A DNA stretch of 64,000 bases. It comes from Nostoc linckia FACHB-104 (GTDB lineage Bacteria; Cyanobacteriota; Cyanobacteriia; Cyanobacteriales; Nostocaceae). The stretch is from NCBI RefSeq assembly GCF_014696615.1, contig NZ_JACJQJ010000039.1:1-64000 (forward strand). Reading direction: 5' to 3'. The notes beneath the pieces are model-generated. The model worked only from the letters and a program-made list of their open reading frames with translations. It searched no databases and was not told where the DNA came from. Of this stretch, positions 21,620-30,009 are shown piece after piece (position 1 is the stretch's first letter; each line of letters begins with the position of its first letter). Made by a program: the position numbers and the translations under genes.

Positions 21620-22915
21620 CTAATTCATATTTTCCATCAGCAACACTGAATTATTTTTAGTAGGATGTTGTCCAATTCGCAGTACTAAGACTGCGGCTAT
21701 TAAACAGAGAACACCTGACAAAATAAAGGCGTGAAAATAGCTACCTAAGAACGTTCTGAGCGCTCCTGCGCCAAAGGCGGCTGTAGCAGCACCGAGTTGA
21801 TGTCCCGCTACAATCCAACCGAACATCACACCGACATTCTCTTTCCCAAAGACATTGCTTACAAGACGCACAGTTGGGGGAACGGTAGCAATCCAATCGA
21901 GTCCGTAGAAGACTGCAAATACTGACAGTCCGTAGAATGAAAAGTTAAAACTAAATGGCAGGAAAATTAGAGATAAACCTCGCAGTCCGTAGTACCAGCA
22001 AAGTAAGTAGCGATTATTATATTTATCAGACAGCCAACCGGAGATAGTTGTCCCGCAAAAGTCAAAGATTCCCATAATCGCTAATAATCCCGCAGCTTTA
22101 ACTTCAGGGATACCATGATCAATACAAGCTGGTATTAAATGGGTGCCAATGAGTCCATTGGTACTAGCACCGCAGATAAAAAAACTACCAAATAACAGCC
22201 AAAAGTCGAGTGATTTTGCACCTTGCCAGAGTTTGCGGAGAGTGGAAGCAATAGAATTAACTTTTGGTGGTAGAACTTCTGCAGTATTGCTGCGATCGCC
22301 AAAAGGCCGCAAACCGATTTCCGCCGGGCGATCGCGCATGAATAAGGTGATCGCAGGTGTAATTACAAGTGCAATCGCAGCTAGGCTAACAGATGCAGCT
22401 CGCCACCCAAAACGCTCTACTAAAGAGGCTAAGATTGGCAGAAATATCAGTTGTCCGGTGGCTGTGCTGGCTGTGAGAACCCCCAAAACCAAACCCCGCC
22501 GTTCCGAAAACCAGCGATTGACAATAACCGCACCTAATACTAATGCGATCGCACCGCTACCACTACCAACAATAATTCCCCACAGCAAAACTAACTGCCA
22601 CGAAGCTGACATGAAAGTGGTTAAGCCAACACCAATAGCGATCGCAGTTAGTGCGAATACCATCGTCCGGCGAACCCCTATACGCTCCATGAATGTGGCA
22701 GCAAAAGGGCCAATCAGTCCATAGAGTATTAAGTTGAGGGAAATTGCCAAAGATATAGTAGCTCTACTCCAGCCAAATTCATGCTCCAAAGGTACGATCA
22801 GAACTCCTGGTGCAGAACGGATTCCTGCGGCTACTAACAAAGCTAAAAATGTTAAACCCGCAATAAACCAGCCATAATGCACCGAACGACGCGCTAAGAA
22901 TGAGATTAAAGACAT
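21620..22915 (-). CDS. MFS transporter, monocarboxylate/oxalate-formate-like
   Basis: A 431-residue membrane protein with twelve predicted membrane segments in two halves separated by a loop near residues 195-230. The N-terminus (HYGWFIAGLTFLALLVAAG, then GVLIVPLEHEFGWSRATIS) and the loop RDRPAEIGLRPFG are typical of the oxalate/formate antiporter and monocarboxylate branch of MFS. The substrate is probably a small organic acid anion, which is an inference. The ATG at 22915 is chosen because the region upstream is STRR sequence. It lies in the same orientation as the SDR, GST and thioredoxin genes. Confidence 0.85.
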   Translation of the reverse strand: MSLISFLARRSVHYGWFIAGLTFLALLVAAGIRSAPGVLIVPLEHEFGWSRATISLAISLNLILYGLIGPFAATFMERIGVRRTMVFALTAIAIGVGLTTFMSASWQLVLLWGIIVGSGSGAIALVLGAVIVNRWFSERRGLVLGVLTASTATGQLIFLPILASLVERFGWRAASVSLAAIALVITPAITLFMRDRPAEIGLRPFGDRSNTAEVLPPKVNSIASTLRKLWQGAKSLDFWLLFGSFFICGASTNGLIGTHLIPACIDHGIPEVKAAGLLAIMGIFDFCGTTISGWLSDKYNNRYLLCWYYGLRGLSLIFLPFSFNFSFYGLSVFAVFYGLDWIATVPPTVRLVSNVFGKENVGVMFGWIVAGHQLGAATAAFGAGALRTFLGSYFHAFILSGVLCLIAAVLVLRIGQHPTKNNSVLLMENMN

Positions 22916-22919
22916 GGTG

Positions 22920-23040
22920 ATTGGGGAACTCGGGGCCCTCTCTGGGGATAAGGGGTAATGGGGACTGGGGACTAGGGATTGGGGAGATGAGGGGACAAGG
23001 AGAAATCCCTTACCCATTCCCCTTTACCCTTTCCCCCCAA
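22920..23040. repeat. STRR-rich spacer upstream of the MFS gene
   Basis: GGGGACT/GGGGATT and CCCTTACC-like units in short tandems lie between the thioredoxin and MFS genes. No gene or promoter could be read in it. Confidence 0.65.
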
Positions 23041-23085
23041 TTAGCCTTTCAGGGTATATAAACAGCTCACCCTAGGCAGTTAACT

Positions 23086-23412
23086 TTAGGAAATATGCTG
23101 TGATAGAGTCTTGGTTAAAGTGGTTTTAGGAACCGCACCCACGACCGTATCGACTTGTCGGCCTGCCTTGAATACCATGAGTGTAGGTATACTACGAATT
23201 CCGTAATGGCTGGCTACGGTGGGATTTTGATCTGTGTTCAGTTTCACCACTTTCACCTGTCCGTTGTATTCGGTAGCTAACTCGTCTACAACTGGAGCAA
23301 CCATTCTGCAAGGCCCGCACCAAGGTGCCCAAAAGTCAACTAATACCGGAACTTGGCTTTCAAGGACTTCTTGCTTAAAGGTAGCTTCCGTGACATTTGT
23401 AACGGATGACAT
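23086..23412 (-). CDS. trxA2: Thioredoxin (TrxA2-type)
   Basis: A 108-residue thioredoxin with the [14 protein letters not shown] active site near residues 29-42, the cis-proline [12 protein letters not shown] near 75, and the C-terminal glycine region. It reduces disulfides of target proteins and is itself reduced by a thioredoxin reductase. An AGGAGG ribosome site stands before the ATG. The gene is divergent from the ArsR-type regulator at 23496, with a perfect palindrome between them. This is the arrangement of trxA2 and rexT in Anabaena PCC 7120, where RexT represses trxA2 and hydrogen peroxide relieves the repression. I therefore use trxA2. Confidence 0.9.
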   Translation of the reverse strand: MSSVTNVTEATFKQEVLESQVPVLVDFWAPWCGPCRMVAPVVDELATEYNGQVKVVKLNTDQNPTVASHYGIRSIPTLMVFKAGRQVDTVVGAVPKTTLTKTLSQHIS

Positions 23413-23442
23413 AATATTGTCCTCCTGTATCTAATTCTATTG

Positions 23443-23457
23443 TTCGATATTATCGAA
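23443..23457. promoter_or_regulatory. Predicted RexT operator
   Basis: Perfect 15-base palindrome with arms TTCGATA / TATCGAA around a single T. It lies 31 bases before the thioredoxin ATG and 39 bases before the regulator ATG, in the only divergent promoter region. ArsR-family dimers bind such palindromes, so one site could control both genes. The binding is inferred. Confidence 0.75.
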
Positions 23458-23495
23458 TAAGTAAAATATATGTCATTTTATGAGATAGTGCAACT

Positions 23496-23849
23496 ATGAG
23501 ATTTTTGTATCATCCAGATAGAAAAGATATTTCGTTAGCGGGAGTGTTATACGCATTGGGCGATCCGGTGCGGCTAGAGATTGTGCGACTATTAGCAACG
23601 CAGGGAAAGCAGTGTTGTGCGGGGTTTGACTTTGCGATCGCCAAATCGACAATGTCAAATCACTTTAAGATTTTACGGGAGTCGGGAGTTGTATTAACTC
23701 ATAAAGAAGGAACCCAGCACATCAACAGCTTGCGGCGTGAGGATTTAGAAGCCTTGTTTCCAGGATTGCTAGATGCAGTCTTGCGATCGGCTCAACCCTT
23801 AAATATCTGTGCTTCAGCCAATAAGCAAACAGCCTCAAAAGTCTCCTAG
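23496..23849 (+). CDS. rexT: Redox-sensing ArsR-type regulator RexT
   Basis: A 117-residue winged-helix repressor of the ArsR/SmtB family with recognition helix region AKSTMSNHFKILRESGVV. Vicinal Cys40-Cys41 (GKQCCAGFDFA) are at the same positions as the peroxide-sensing cysteine pair described for RexT of Anabaena PCC 7120. The metal-binding ELCVC motif of arsenic or zinc sensors is absent. It is divergent from a thioredoxin gene with a palindromic operator between them. Known for RexT: oxidation forms a Cys40-Cys41 disulfide and releases DNA, inducing trxA2. The assignment combines residue match and context. Confidence 0.9.
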   Translation: MRFLYHPDRKDISLAGVLYALGDPVRLEIVRLLATQGKQCCAGFDFAIAKSTMSNHFKILRESGVVLTHKEGTQHINSLRREDLEALFPGLLDAVLRSAQPLNICASANKQTASKVS

Positions 23850-23884
23850 CGCATCGCGGCAAAAGTTTCTAACCAGCTGTGATG

Positions 23885-23930
23885 GTAGTGCTGAGTGCTG
23901 AGTGCTGAGTACTGAGTACTGAGTTGAATT
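23885..23930. repeat. STRR block, GAGTGCT/GAGTACT units
   Basis: Three GAGTGCT-type and two GAGTACT-type heptamers in tandem lie after the rexT stop codon. A pyrimidine-rich CTCCCTG run follows at 24023-24055. Confidence 0.75.
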
Positions 23931-24055
23931 TTGTACTGATTAGTTATTTCTGCCAGTCTGCACTAGGCTTCTCACTTACAGAAAATAGATTATCCAATTT
24001 ACTCAAATAATATTCTTCTTTCTCCCCCTGCTCCCTGCTCCCTGCCCCCATTCCC

Positions 24056-24856
24056 TTAACTCTGGGGTGGACGAAAGTGATAAATTTCCCGAATAACTTG
24101 CACCCAACCATCAGAGACAGATTCGAGAATGCGATCGCCTTTTTCCTTTGTTGCTGTTGTCGCATCACCGATCACACCACTTTTACTGATATCTTTTGTT
24201 ACCCAAGCCACAGGTAACTTACCTTCCCAACTCAGCAAACTATCTTCTGGCTGTGCTGGTGGATACTCAGCAACAGCTTTGTCAAGCTTCACCTGTTCTG
24301 GTAAAAGTGCCAGCATCAGGCTAGTTTCAGCATCTCCGGCGTGCATACCTTGCGCGGCTTCCTTGGGAGTCAGTAATTCTTTAGTAATATGAGGCACACG
24401 CCAAGTAAATAACGGAAATACAGCCAAGTCTCCATACTTCACGTGTAAATCCCGCGCAGCCATTTGCATCACCTGCGGCTGTCCCCCGTGGGAGTTCATC
24501 AACACTAATTTTCTAAACCCAGCACGGTAAATACTATCACCCAATTCCATAATTGTGGCTGTCAGCGTTTCCGTACTCAGAGTAATCGTCCCTGGAAAGT
24601 TCCAGTGTTCATTAGATTTACCGTAATATAGACTAGGCAAAGCGTATGCAGGAATATCAGACTCCAGCTTTGCTAGTGCCTTTCCCAGTACTCCCATACC
24701 AATCGCAGCATCTACAATTAAAGGTAGATGAGGGCCATGTTGTTCAATTGCCCCTACTGGTTGAATAATCACCACATTTTCCTTATCTGACATCGCCTCA
24801 ATGTCAGTCCAACTAAGGTAAGGAAAAAACCGTTCTGGGGGAATAAAACTATGCAT
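24056..24856 (-). CDS. Creatininase family amidohydrolase
   Basis: A 266-residue soluble metalloenzyme of the creatininase superfamily. These enzymes hydrolyse cyclic or linear amide C-N bonds (creatinine, formamides in riboflavin/F420 synthesis, or the mycofactocin peptide). Metal ligands appear in VGAIEQHGPHLPLIVDA (Glu and His near 37-39, Asp near 48), LMNSHGGQ (near 120) and MHAGDAETS (near 170). The actual substrate cannot be told from sequence, and creatinine itself is unlikely in a cyanobacterium. It is monocistronic on the minus strand, flanked by repeat-rich spacers. Confidence 0.85.
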   Translation of the reverse strand: MHSFIPPERFFPYLSWTDIEAMSDKENVVIIQPVGAIEQHGPHLPLIVDAAIGMGVLGKALAKLESDIPAYALPSLYYGKSNEHWNFPGTITLSTETLTATIMELGDSIYRAGFRKLVLMNSHGGQPQVMQMAARDLHVKYGDLAVFPLFTWRVPHITKELLTPKEAAQGMHAGDAETSLMLALLPEQVKLDKAVAEYPPAQPEDSLLSWEGKLPVAWVTKDISKSGVIGDATTATKEKGDRILESVSDGWVQVIREIYHFRPPQS

Positions 24857-24884
24857 TTCATTACCATCGCATCAATTTTATATT

Positions 24885-25015
24885 AATGGTGTTTGGTCGT
24901 TGGTCATTGGTCATTAGTCATTAGTCATTAGTTATTTCTCCCCCTGCTCCCCTGCTTTTTCCCAATCCCCAGTCCCCAGTCCCCATTCCCCAGTCCCCAT
25001 TCCCCAGTCCCCCAA
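24885..25015. repeat. STRR-rich spacer before the ROK kinase gene
   Basis: TTGGTCA/TTAGTCA units (24890-24935) and a CCCCAGT/CCCCATT run (24965-25012) occupy the divergent region between the creatininase and glucokinase-like genes. Confidence 0.8.
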
Positions 25016-25105
25016 CTTGTAAAGACTCTCCAAATATCTGACCCCTAACCAGAACTAGCAGAGCATAATAGCCAAAGAATACACTCTAACTAGGAGAAAA
25101 CTTTA

Positions 25106-25813
25106 ATGGTTGATGATAACGGCTCAATTCGCACTTTATCAGTTGATATTGGCGGTAGCGGTGTGAAGACAATGGTATTGGATATTACAGGTCATCCTTT
25201 AACGGAAAGAGCGCGTTTAGAGACACCGCAACCTGCGAAACCGGATACTGTGATTAATGCAATTGTCGTTTTAGCCGCCTCTCAAGGTGAATTTCATCGG
25301 GTTTCTGTGGGTTTTCCGGGTGTAGTGCGCTATGGAGTGACAGAAACAGCAGTAAATTTAGATCGCGATTGGATTGGGTTTGATTTACAGACAGCTTTGT
25401 CGCAACAGTTACATAAGCCTGTCAGGGTAATTAATGACGCAGATATGCAAGGACTAGGGGCGATCGCAGGTAAAGGCGTAGAATTAGTGATTACCTTAGG
25501 TACAGGCTTTGGTTCGGCTTTATTTATCGATGGCAAACTAGTGCCGAATATGGAAATGGGACATCATCAGTTCCGCAAAGGTGAGACTTACGAAGAACAG
25601 CTAGGGCGGGCGGCGTTAGAAAAAATCGGTGAGAAAAAATGGAATCGGCGTTTAGAAAAAGCGATCGCATCTTTACAACATCTGTTTAATTATGATTGCC
25701 TCTACATCGGCGGCGGTGAAGCTGTGAAAGTAAATTTCCAGCTACCCTTAAATGTCAAACTCATCCCTAATATCACTGGTTTATTAGGCGGAATCGCTTT
25801 GTGGCGAAATTAA
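25106..25813 (+). CDS. ROK-family polyphosphate glucokinase-like kinase
   Basis: A 235-residue cytosolic sugar kinase. The phosphate motif SVDIGGSGVKTMVLD lies near the N-terminus (residues 9-23), the catalytic Asp is in VINDADMQGLGA (near 113), and the second phosphate loop is TLGTGFGSALF (near 135). It lacks the CxCGxxGC zinc motif of typical ROK proteins and has the short EMGHHQFRKGETYEEQ segment seen in polyphosphate/ATP glucokinases. It would phosphorylate glucose from polyphosphate and/or ATP. The donor preference is an inference from family resemblance. An AGGAG site precedes the ATG by about 10 bases. Confidence 0.82.
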   Translation: MVDDNGSIRTLSVDIGGSGVKTMVLDITGHPLTERARLETPQPAKPDTVINAIVVLAASQGEFHRVSVGFPGVVRYGVTETAVNLDRDWIGFDLQTALSQQLHKPVRVINDADMQGLGAIAGKGVELVITLGTGFGSALFIDGKLVPNMEMGHHQFRKGETYEEQLGRAALEKIGEKKWNRRLEKAIASLQHLFNYDCLYIGGGEAVKVNFQLPLNVKLIPNITGLLGGIALWRN

Positions 25814-25821
25814 TTTGTCAT

Positions 25822-25945
25822 TCGTCATTTGTCATTTGGTAATGGGTAATGGGTAATTAGTAATAAAGATTTTCCCTCATCTCCCTCATCTCTCTCATCT
25901 CCCTCATTTTCCCAGTCCCCAATCCCCAATCCCCAATCTCCACCT
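25822..25945. repeat. STRR-rich spacer between the ROK kinase and SDR genes
   Basis: TCATTTG/TCATTCG and GGGTAAT units, a CTCATCTCC run (25872-25910) and four CCCCAAT units (25916-25940) stand in tandem. No gene is present. Confidence 0.8.
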
Positions 25946-26020
25946 AAGCCTACCGAGGGATGAAGCAATCACAAAACACACCTATTGATCAAAAGGAGGT
26001 AAAGTTAACAATAATTAATC

Positions 26021-27034
26021 ATGCAATTAAAGCCAATTAGTCAGCAGGTAGTAGCCATCGTTGGTGCTTCTAGTGGGATTGGGCGTGAAACAGCGCTGAA
26101 GTTTGCCCAACGTGGTGCAAAGGTTGTAGTTGCTGCCCGTAGCGAACCAGGGCTAAAGTCCCTGGTGGAAGAAATTCAGAGTTTGGGCGGTGTTGCCAAG
26201 TATGTAATTGCTGATGTCAGCGATTTTCAGCAGGTAAAGGCGATCGCAGATCAAACTGTAGCAGAATACGGACAGCTTGATACTTGGGTTCATGCTGCTG
26301 CTACAGGTATGATTGCTCCTTTTGAGAAAATTACACCAGAGGAATTTGCCAGAGTTGTGGATGTTACCTTGATGGGACAGGTATATGGTGCAATGGCGGC
26401 GCTACCTTATCTCAAACAAGCGGGACGGGGGGCGTTAATTCATATTTCTTCTATGGAAGGTAGGCGCAGTCTCCCTCTACAAAGTCCTTACTCTACAGCC
26501 AAGCATGGTTTAGAAGGGTTCCTAGATGCTTTACGGATTGAATTACAACACGAAAAATGGCCTATTAGCGTTACATCAATATTGCCTTCGACAATCAACA
26601 CACCTTTCTACAATAAAGTTGGCTCTAAATTGGGGGTGAAGCCTACGGGAGTGCCCCCATATTACCAACCTAGTCTAGTTGCGGATGCCATTCTCTACAC
26701 AGCGGAACATCCTACCCGTGATTTTGTGGTTGGGGATGTGGGTAAGGTATTAGATTTACTGCAACGTGTATCACCAACCTTAGCTGATTCTCTTTTATTG
26801 GCGATCGCTTTTCAAGGACAGCGTACCAACGAACCAAAATCTGAAGATGCGCCAAATAATGTTTTTGAGCCAATTACAGGCTATGACAAAGTTGAAGGCG
26901 ACTTTAGAAACTTATCTATACCCAGTTTCTTGGAAAGTTTAGATATGAATCCACCGCTAAAATGGGGTGCGTTAGCATTTGCAGCATTGGGTATTGCGGC
27001 ACTTGTAGGTTTATGGGGTAGGAACGAGATCTAG
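26021..27034 (+). CDS. SDR oxidoreductase with C-terminal membrane helix
   Basis: A 337-residue protein with a classical SDR domain (about 7-205). The cofactor motif is GASSGIGRETALKFA, NADPH-type VAARS follows beta-2, the active-site Ser is in HISSMEGR, and the Tyr/Lys pair is in YSTAKHGLEGF. Beyond the catalytic domain is a linker of about 100 residues and a single hydrophobic helix near the end (WGALAFAALGIAALVGLWG), so it is probably membrane-tethered with the enzyme in the cytoplasm. The substrate is unknown. An AAGGAGG site lies about 20 bases upstream of the ATG. It is not in an evident operon. Confidence 0.87.
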   Translation: MQLKPISQQVVAIVGASSGIGRETALKFAQRGAKVVVAARSEPGLKSLVEEIQSLGGVAKYVIADVSDFQQVKAIADQTVAEYGQLDTWVHAAATGMIAPFEKITPEEFARVVDVTLMGQVYGAMAALPYLKQAGRGALIHISSMEGRRSLPLQSPYSTAKHGLEGFLDALRIELQHEKWPISVTSILPSTINTPFYNKVGSKLGVKPTGVPPYYQPSLVADAILYTAEHPTRDFVVGDVGKVLDLLQRVSPTLADSLLLAIAFQGQRTNEPKSEDAPNNVFEPITGYDKVEGDFRNLSIPSFLESLDMNPPLKWGALAFAALGIAALVGLWGRNEI

Positions 27035-27083
27035 TAAAATCTTTGATTTTAGTAATCCATTTCAATTGTCAGAAATCTCGGTT

Positions 27084-27115
27084 TTGACTGTTGATAATTA
27101 ACAATCAACAGTCAA
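27084..27115. repeat. Inverted repeat TTGACTGTTGAT
   Basis: Perfect 12-base arms TTGACTGTTGAT / ATCAACAGTCAA with an 8-base loop lie between the convergent SDR and ankyrin genes. The same arm core recurs at 38714-38754, suggesting a repeat family. It may also serve as a terminator. Confidence 0.65.
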
Positions 27116-27208
27116 CCAACCTTAGTTTTTAGCAGTAAATAAGTTCGTAGTTAGAATTTTAGTTCTTGATTTTTCAGCATTAAATTTCTGACTAATAACC
27201 AAATTAAA

Positions 27209-28351
27209 TTAATTTAATGTGACCGTAGCTCGATACTTTTTCAATAATTCAACAGCCGCTGAATTATTACGAGATAAAGCTAATTGTAGTGGTGTTTTGC
27301 CTTCATTATCTTTAATATTTACCTTGGCTTTCTTACTCAGTAAGTATTCGATAAAATCAAGGGTGTAATAATCTTCTGCCAAAATTGCTGTATGTAATGG
27401 TGTTCTACCAAGCTTATCTTTAGCATTGATATTTGCACCTCTTTCAACCATGATTTTACCCGCTTCTTTCATGGCGTAGTGTAATGGTATTCTACCTAAT
27501 TTATCTTTGGCGTTAATCGCAGCACCTTTACTAATCAATAGCTTGGTAAATTCTGGATTGATGGCGTGGTGGTGCAGTGGAGTTTTACCATCATTGCTTC
27601 TGAAATTAACATTGACTTTCTTGGCAATCAGTAATTCTAAAATTTCTTTATCTAGAGATTGCTGGTGAATGATCGCCATACCATTATTATCTTTAATATA
27701 AAAGTTGGCACCTTTATTAATTAGTAATTTTGCCAATTCTGGTCTATTAATAGCATAATGCAGCGGTGTAAAATTGATGATAGTTCTTGCATTGATATCT
27801 GCACCTTTGGCAATCAATAACTCTGCCACTTCTAGCTTTCCTTGTGCTACTGTCAAATGCAAAGGTGTTAGATTTTCGTCACTTCTAACATTCACCTTAG
27901 CACCTTTATTGATTAAAAGTTGTGCTACTTCCTTAGTTAATTGACCATAAAGATTATGCAGAGGTGTCAATTTATTATTATTTGTAGCATTAACATCTAG
28001 TCCTTTTTCAATCAACAAATTTGCTAGCGTTAATGAACTACCAACGAAGTGTAAAGATGTCTCACCTTTAGAGTTTCTAGCTTTGACATCTGCTCCTTTA
28101 GCAATTAATAATTTTGCTAGTTCTTCATTACCAGCAGCAATAGCAGCGTGAAGCGGCAGAAAACTTTCTTCTCCTATCATACAAATTTCATTAGGATTTG
28201 CGCCGCTTTCTACAATCTGTTTAACTTCATCATATTGTTGAAACATTAGCGCTCGGCACAAAGAAGTTGATTCTGATGCTCCTAAAGATACTGTAGGCAT
28301 AATTGTGATTGCAATTGCGGAAAGTGTAACAAAGGATGATAATAACTTCAT
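27209..28351 (-). CDS. Secreted ankyrin-repeat protein
   Basis: A 380-residue protein with a signal peptide (about 1-25, cleavage near LGASE) followed by about ten ankyrin repeats of 31-33 residues covering almost the whole mature chain. Repeat hallmarks such as GKTPLHHHAINPEFTKLLIS and GRTPLHTAILAEDYYTLDF are clear. Ankyrin arrays bind proteins; the partner is unknown. Its export suggests a periplasmic or outer role rather than a cytosolic scaffold. The repeats diverge enough to exclude very recent expansion. It is monocistronic, divergent from the decarboxylase gene. Confidence 0.85.
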   Translation of the reverse strand: MKLLSSFVTLSAIAITIMPTVSLGASESTSLCRALMFQQYDEVKQIVESGANPNEICMIGEESFLPLHAAIAAGNEELAKLLIAKGADVKARNSKGETSLHFVGSSLTLANLLIEKGLDVNATNNNKLTPLHNLYGQLTKEVAQLLINKGAKVNVRSDENLTPLHLTVAQGKLEVAELLIAKGADINARTIINFTPLHYAINRPELAKLLINKGANFYIKDNNGMAIIHQQSLDKEILELLIAKKVNVNFRSNDGKTPLHHHAINPEFTKLLISKGAAINAKDKLGRIPLHYAMKEAGKIMVERGANINAKDKLGRTPLHTAILAEDYYTLDFIEYLLSKKAKVNIKDNEGKTPLQLALSRNNSAAVELLKKYRATVTLN

Positions 28352-28497
28352 GTAATTTGCTGCAAATCTAGCTTATTTATTGAGAAAAATATTTGTCGCT
28401 AGGATGTTGTTATAGCCAAATACAACACCTAAATGCAACATTACGGAATTTACGTCAAAATAATTGCAGTTAATCGCAGTAATAGCAAATACAGGGT

Positions 28498-29910
28498 ATG
28501 GAAGAAAAGCCAAACTACCATATGTCTTCCGCAGAATTTCGCCAGTGGGGATATAAAACTATTGATTGGATAGCCGATTATTTAGAGAATGTAGAAAAAC
28601 TACCTGTACTATCTCAAGTTGAACCTGGGGATATTAGAGCAAAATTACCAAAAACTGCGCCTCAGCAAGGGGAATCTTTTGCAGAGATTTTCAAAGATAT
28701 CGATGAAATTATCGTTCCAGGATTAACAAATTGGCAATCACCTAACTTCTTTGCTTTCTTTCCTACCGGGATTTCTGCACCTTCAATTTTAGGTGAATTA
28801 CTCAGTGCTGGTTTGGGCGTACAAGGGATGTTATGGGCTACTTCTCCCGCTTGTACTGAGTTGGAAACCCATGTTCTCGATTGGCTAGTAGATATGCTGG
28901 AGTTACCCCTGCATTTCAAATCTAGTGAAACAGGGGGAGGAGTAATTCAAGATTCCGCCAGCAGTGCTAGTCTTGTGGCTTTGGTAGCAGCTAGGGAACA
29001 AACTACAGCAGATATTAGTAAACTGGTTGCTTACACTTCAACCCAGGCGCACTCTTCTATTGAAAAAGGATTTAAAATTGCGGGACTCAGCCGCGAGAAT
29101 TTGCGTTTAATTGAGGTTGATGCAAATTACGCCATGCGTCCAGATGCACTACAGCAGTGTATTGAAACCGATATCGCAGCTGGGTTAACGCCTTTTTATT
29201 TAGCTGCTACTGTGGGTACAACTTCATCCAATGCAATTGATCCTTTACCTAAGTTAGGAGCGATCGCCCAAAAATACAATATCTGGTTTCATGTCGATGG
29301 CGCAATGAGCGGTACAGCAGCTTTATGTCCTGAGTACCGATGGATTCATCAAGGTTTGGAGTTAGCCGACAGCTATTGCTTCAACCCCCACAAATGGATG
29401 TTGACTAACTTTGACTGCACTTGTTTTTATTTGCGCGATAGAACCAAACTGATTCAATCTCTCTCGATTGTGCCAGAATTCCTCAAAAATCAAGCTAGTG
29501 AATCAGGTGCGGTAATTGACTACCGAGATTGGCAAATTTCTTTAGGTAGAAGATTCCGCAGTCTCAAACTCTGGTTTGTGATTCGCCATTATGGAATTGA
29601 AGGCTTACAGCATTATGTCCGTAAGCATATAGCCTTAGCCCAAGAGTTTGCTGAATGGGTAAAATCAGATTCACGCTTTGAGTTAGCTGTTAATCCACCA
29701 TTGAATTTGGTCTGTTTCCGCCACAAGGATGGCGATCGCATCAACCAAGCGATCGTCAACAGTCTTAATTCTTCTGGTAAAATCTACCTAACTTCCACCA
29801 AGCTTGACCAAAAAGTTACTTTAAGAATGTCGATTGGACAAGCAACAACCGAAAAGTTAAATGTGCAGCAAGCGTGGGAATTAATTTGCCAAATAGCTGA
29901 TGCCAATTAA
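28498..29910 (+). CDS. PLP-dependent group II amino acid decarboxylase
   Basis: A 470-residue pyridoxal-phosphate enzyme of the aromatic-L-amino-acid decarboxylase type. It has the N-terminal family signature (FRQWGYKTIDWIADYLENVE) and the cofactor-contacting DSASSASLVALVAARE segment near 158. His stacks in the TSTQAHSSIEKG region near 185. FHVDGAMSG gives the PLP-binding Asp, and the Schiff-base Lys is in FNPHKWMLTNFDCT (near 300). The substrate is likely an aromatic amino acid (Tyr, Trp, Phe or DOPA), yielding the amine. The exact preference cannot be read. It is single and divergent from the ankyrin gene. Confidence 0.9.
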   Translation: MEEKPNYHMSSAEFRQWGYKTIDWIADYLENVEKLPVLSQVEPGDIRAKLPKTAPQQGESFAEIFKDIDEIIVPGLTNWQSPNFFAFFPTGISAPSILGELLSAGLGVQGMLWATSPACTELETHVLDWLVDMLELPLHFKSSETGGGVIQDSASSASLVALVAAREQTTADISKLVAYTSTQAHSSIEKGFKIAGLSRENLRLIEVDANYAMRPDALQQCIETDIAAGLTPFYLAATVGTTSSNAIDPLPKLGAIAQKYNIWFHVDGAMSGTAALCPEYRWIHQGLELADSYCFNPHKWMLTNFDCTCFYLRDRTKLIQSLSIVPEFLKNQASESGAVIDYRDWQISLGRRFRSLKLWFVIRHYGIEGLQHYVRKHIALAQEFAEWVKSDSRFELAVNPPLNLVCFRHKDGDRINQAIVNSLNSSGKIYLTSTKLDQKVTLRMSIGQATTEKLNVQQAWELICQIADAN

Positions 29911-29945
29911 TAGTACCAAATTGAAAAAAATGCGACAGATTGTAG

Positions 29946-29966
29946 GGGCAAGGCACTGCCTTGCCC
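29946..29966. repeat. Dispersed palindrome, GGGCAAGGCA type
   Basis: Perfect 10-base arms GGGCAAGGCA / TGCCTTGCCC around a single C, between convergent genes. It resembles the GGGCACAGCA family at 207, 19701 and 51001. Confidence 0.7.
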
Positions 29967-30009
29967 TCTAGAATATATTGATGTGTCGCCAACATTATTG
30001 GATTTGGTA

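Noticed and set aside
22143-22724. 193-codon open frame on the plus strand, antisense to the MFS transporter
   Set aside because: It is Ser/Pro/Arg-rich with no domain, lies wholly inside a well-conserved transporter gene, and reflects codon bias on the opposite strand.
24056-24856. True creatininase acting on creatinine
   Set aside because: The fold family is clear, but there are no creatine-degrading neighbours and the superfamily covers many amidases.
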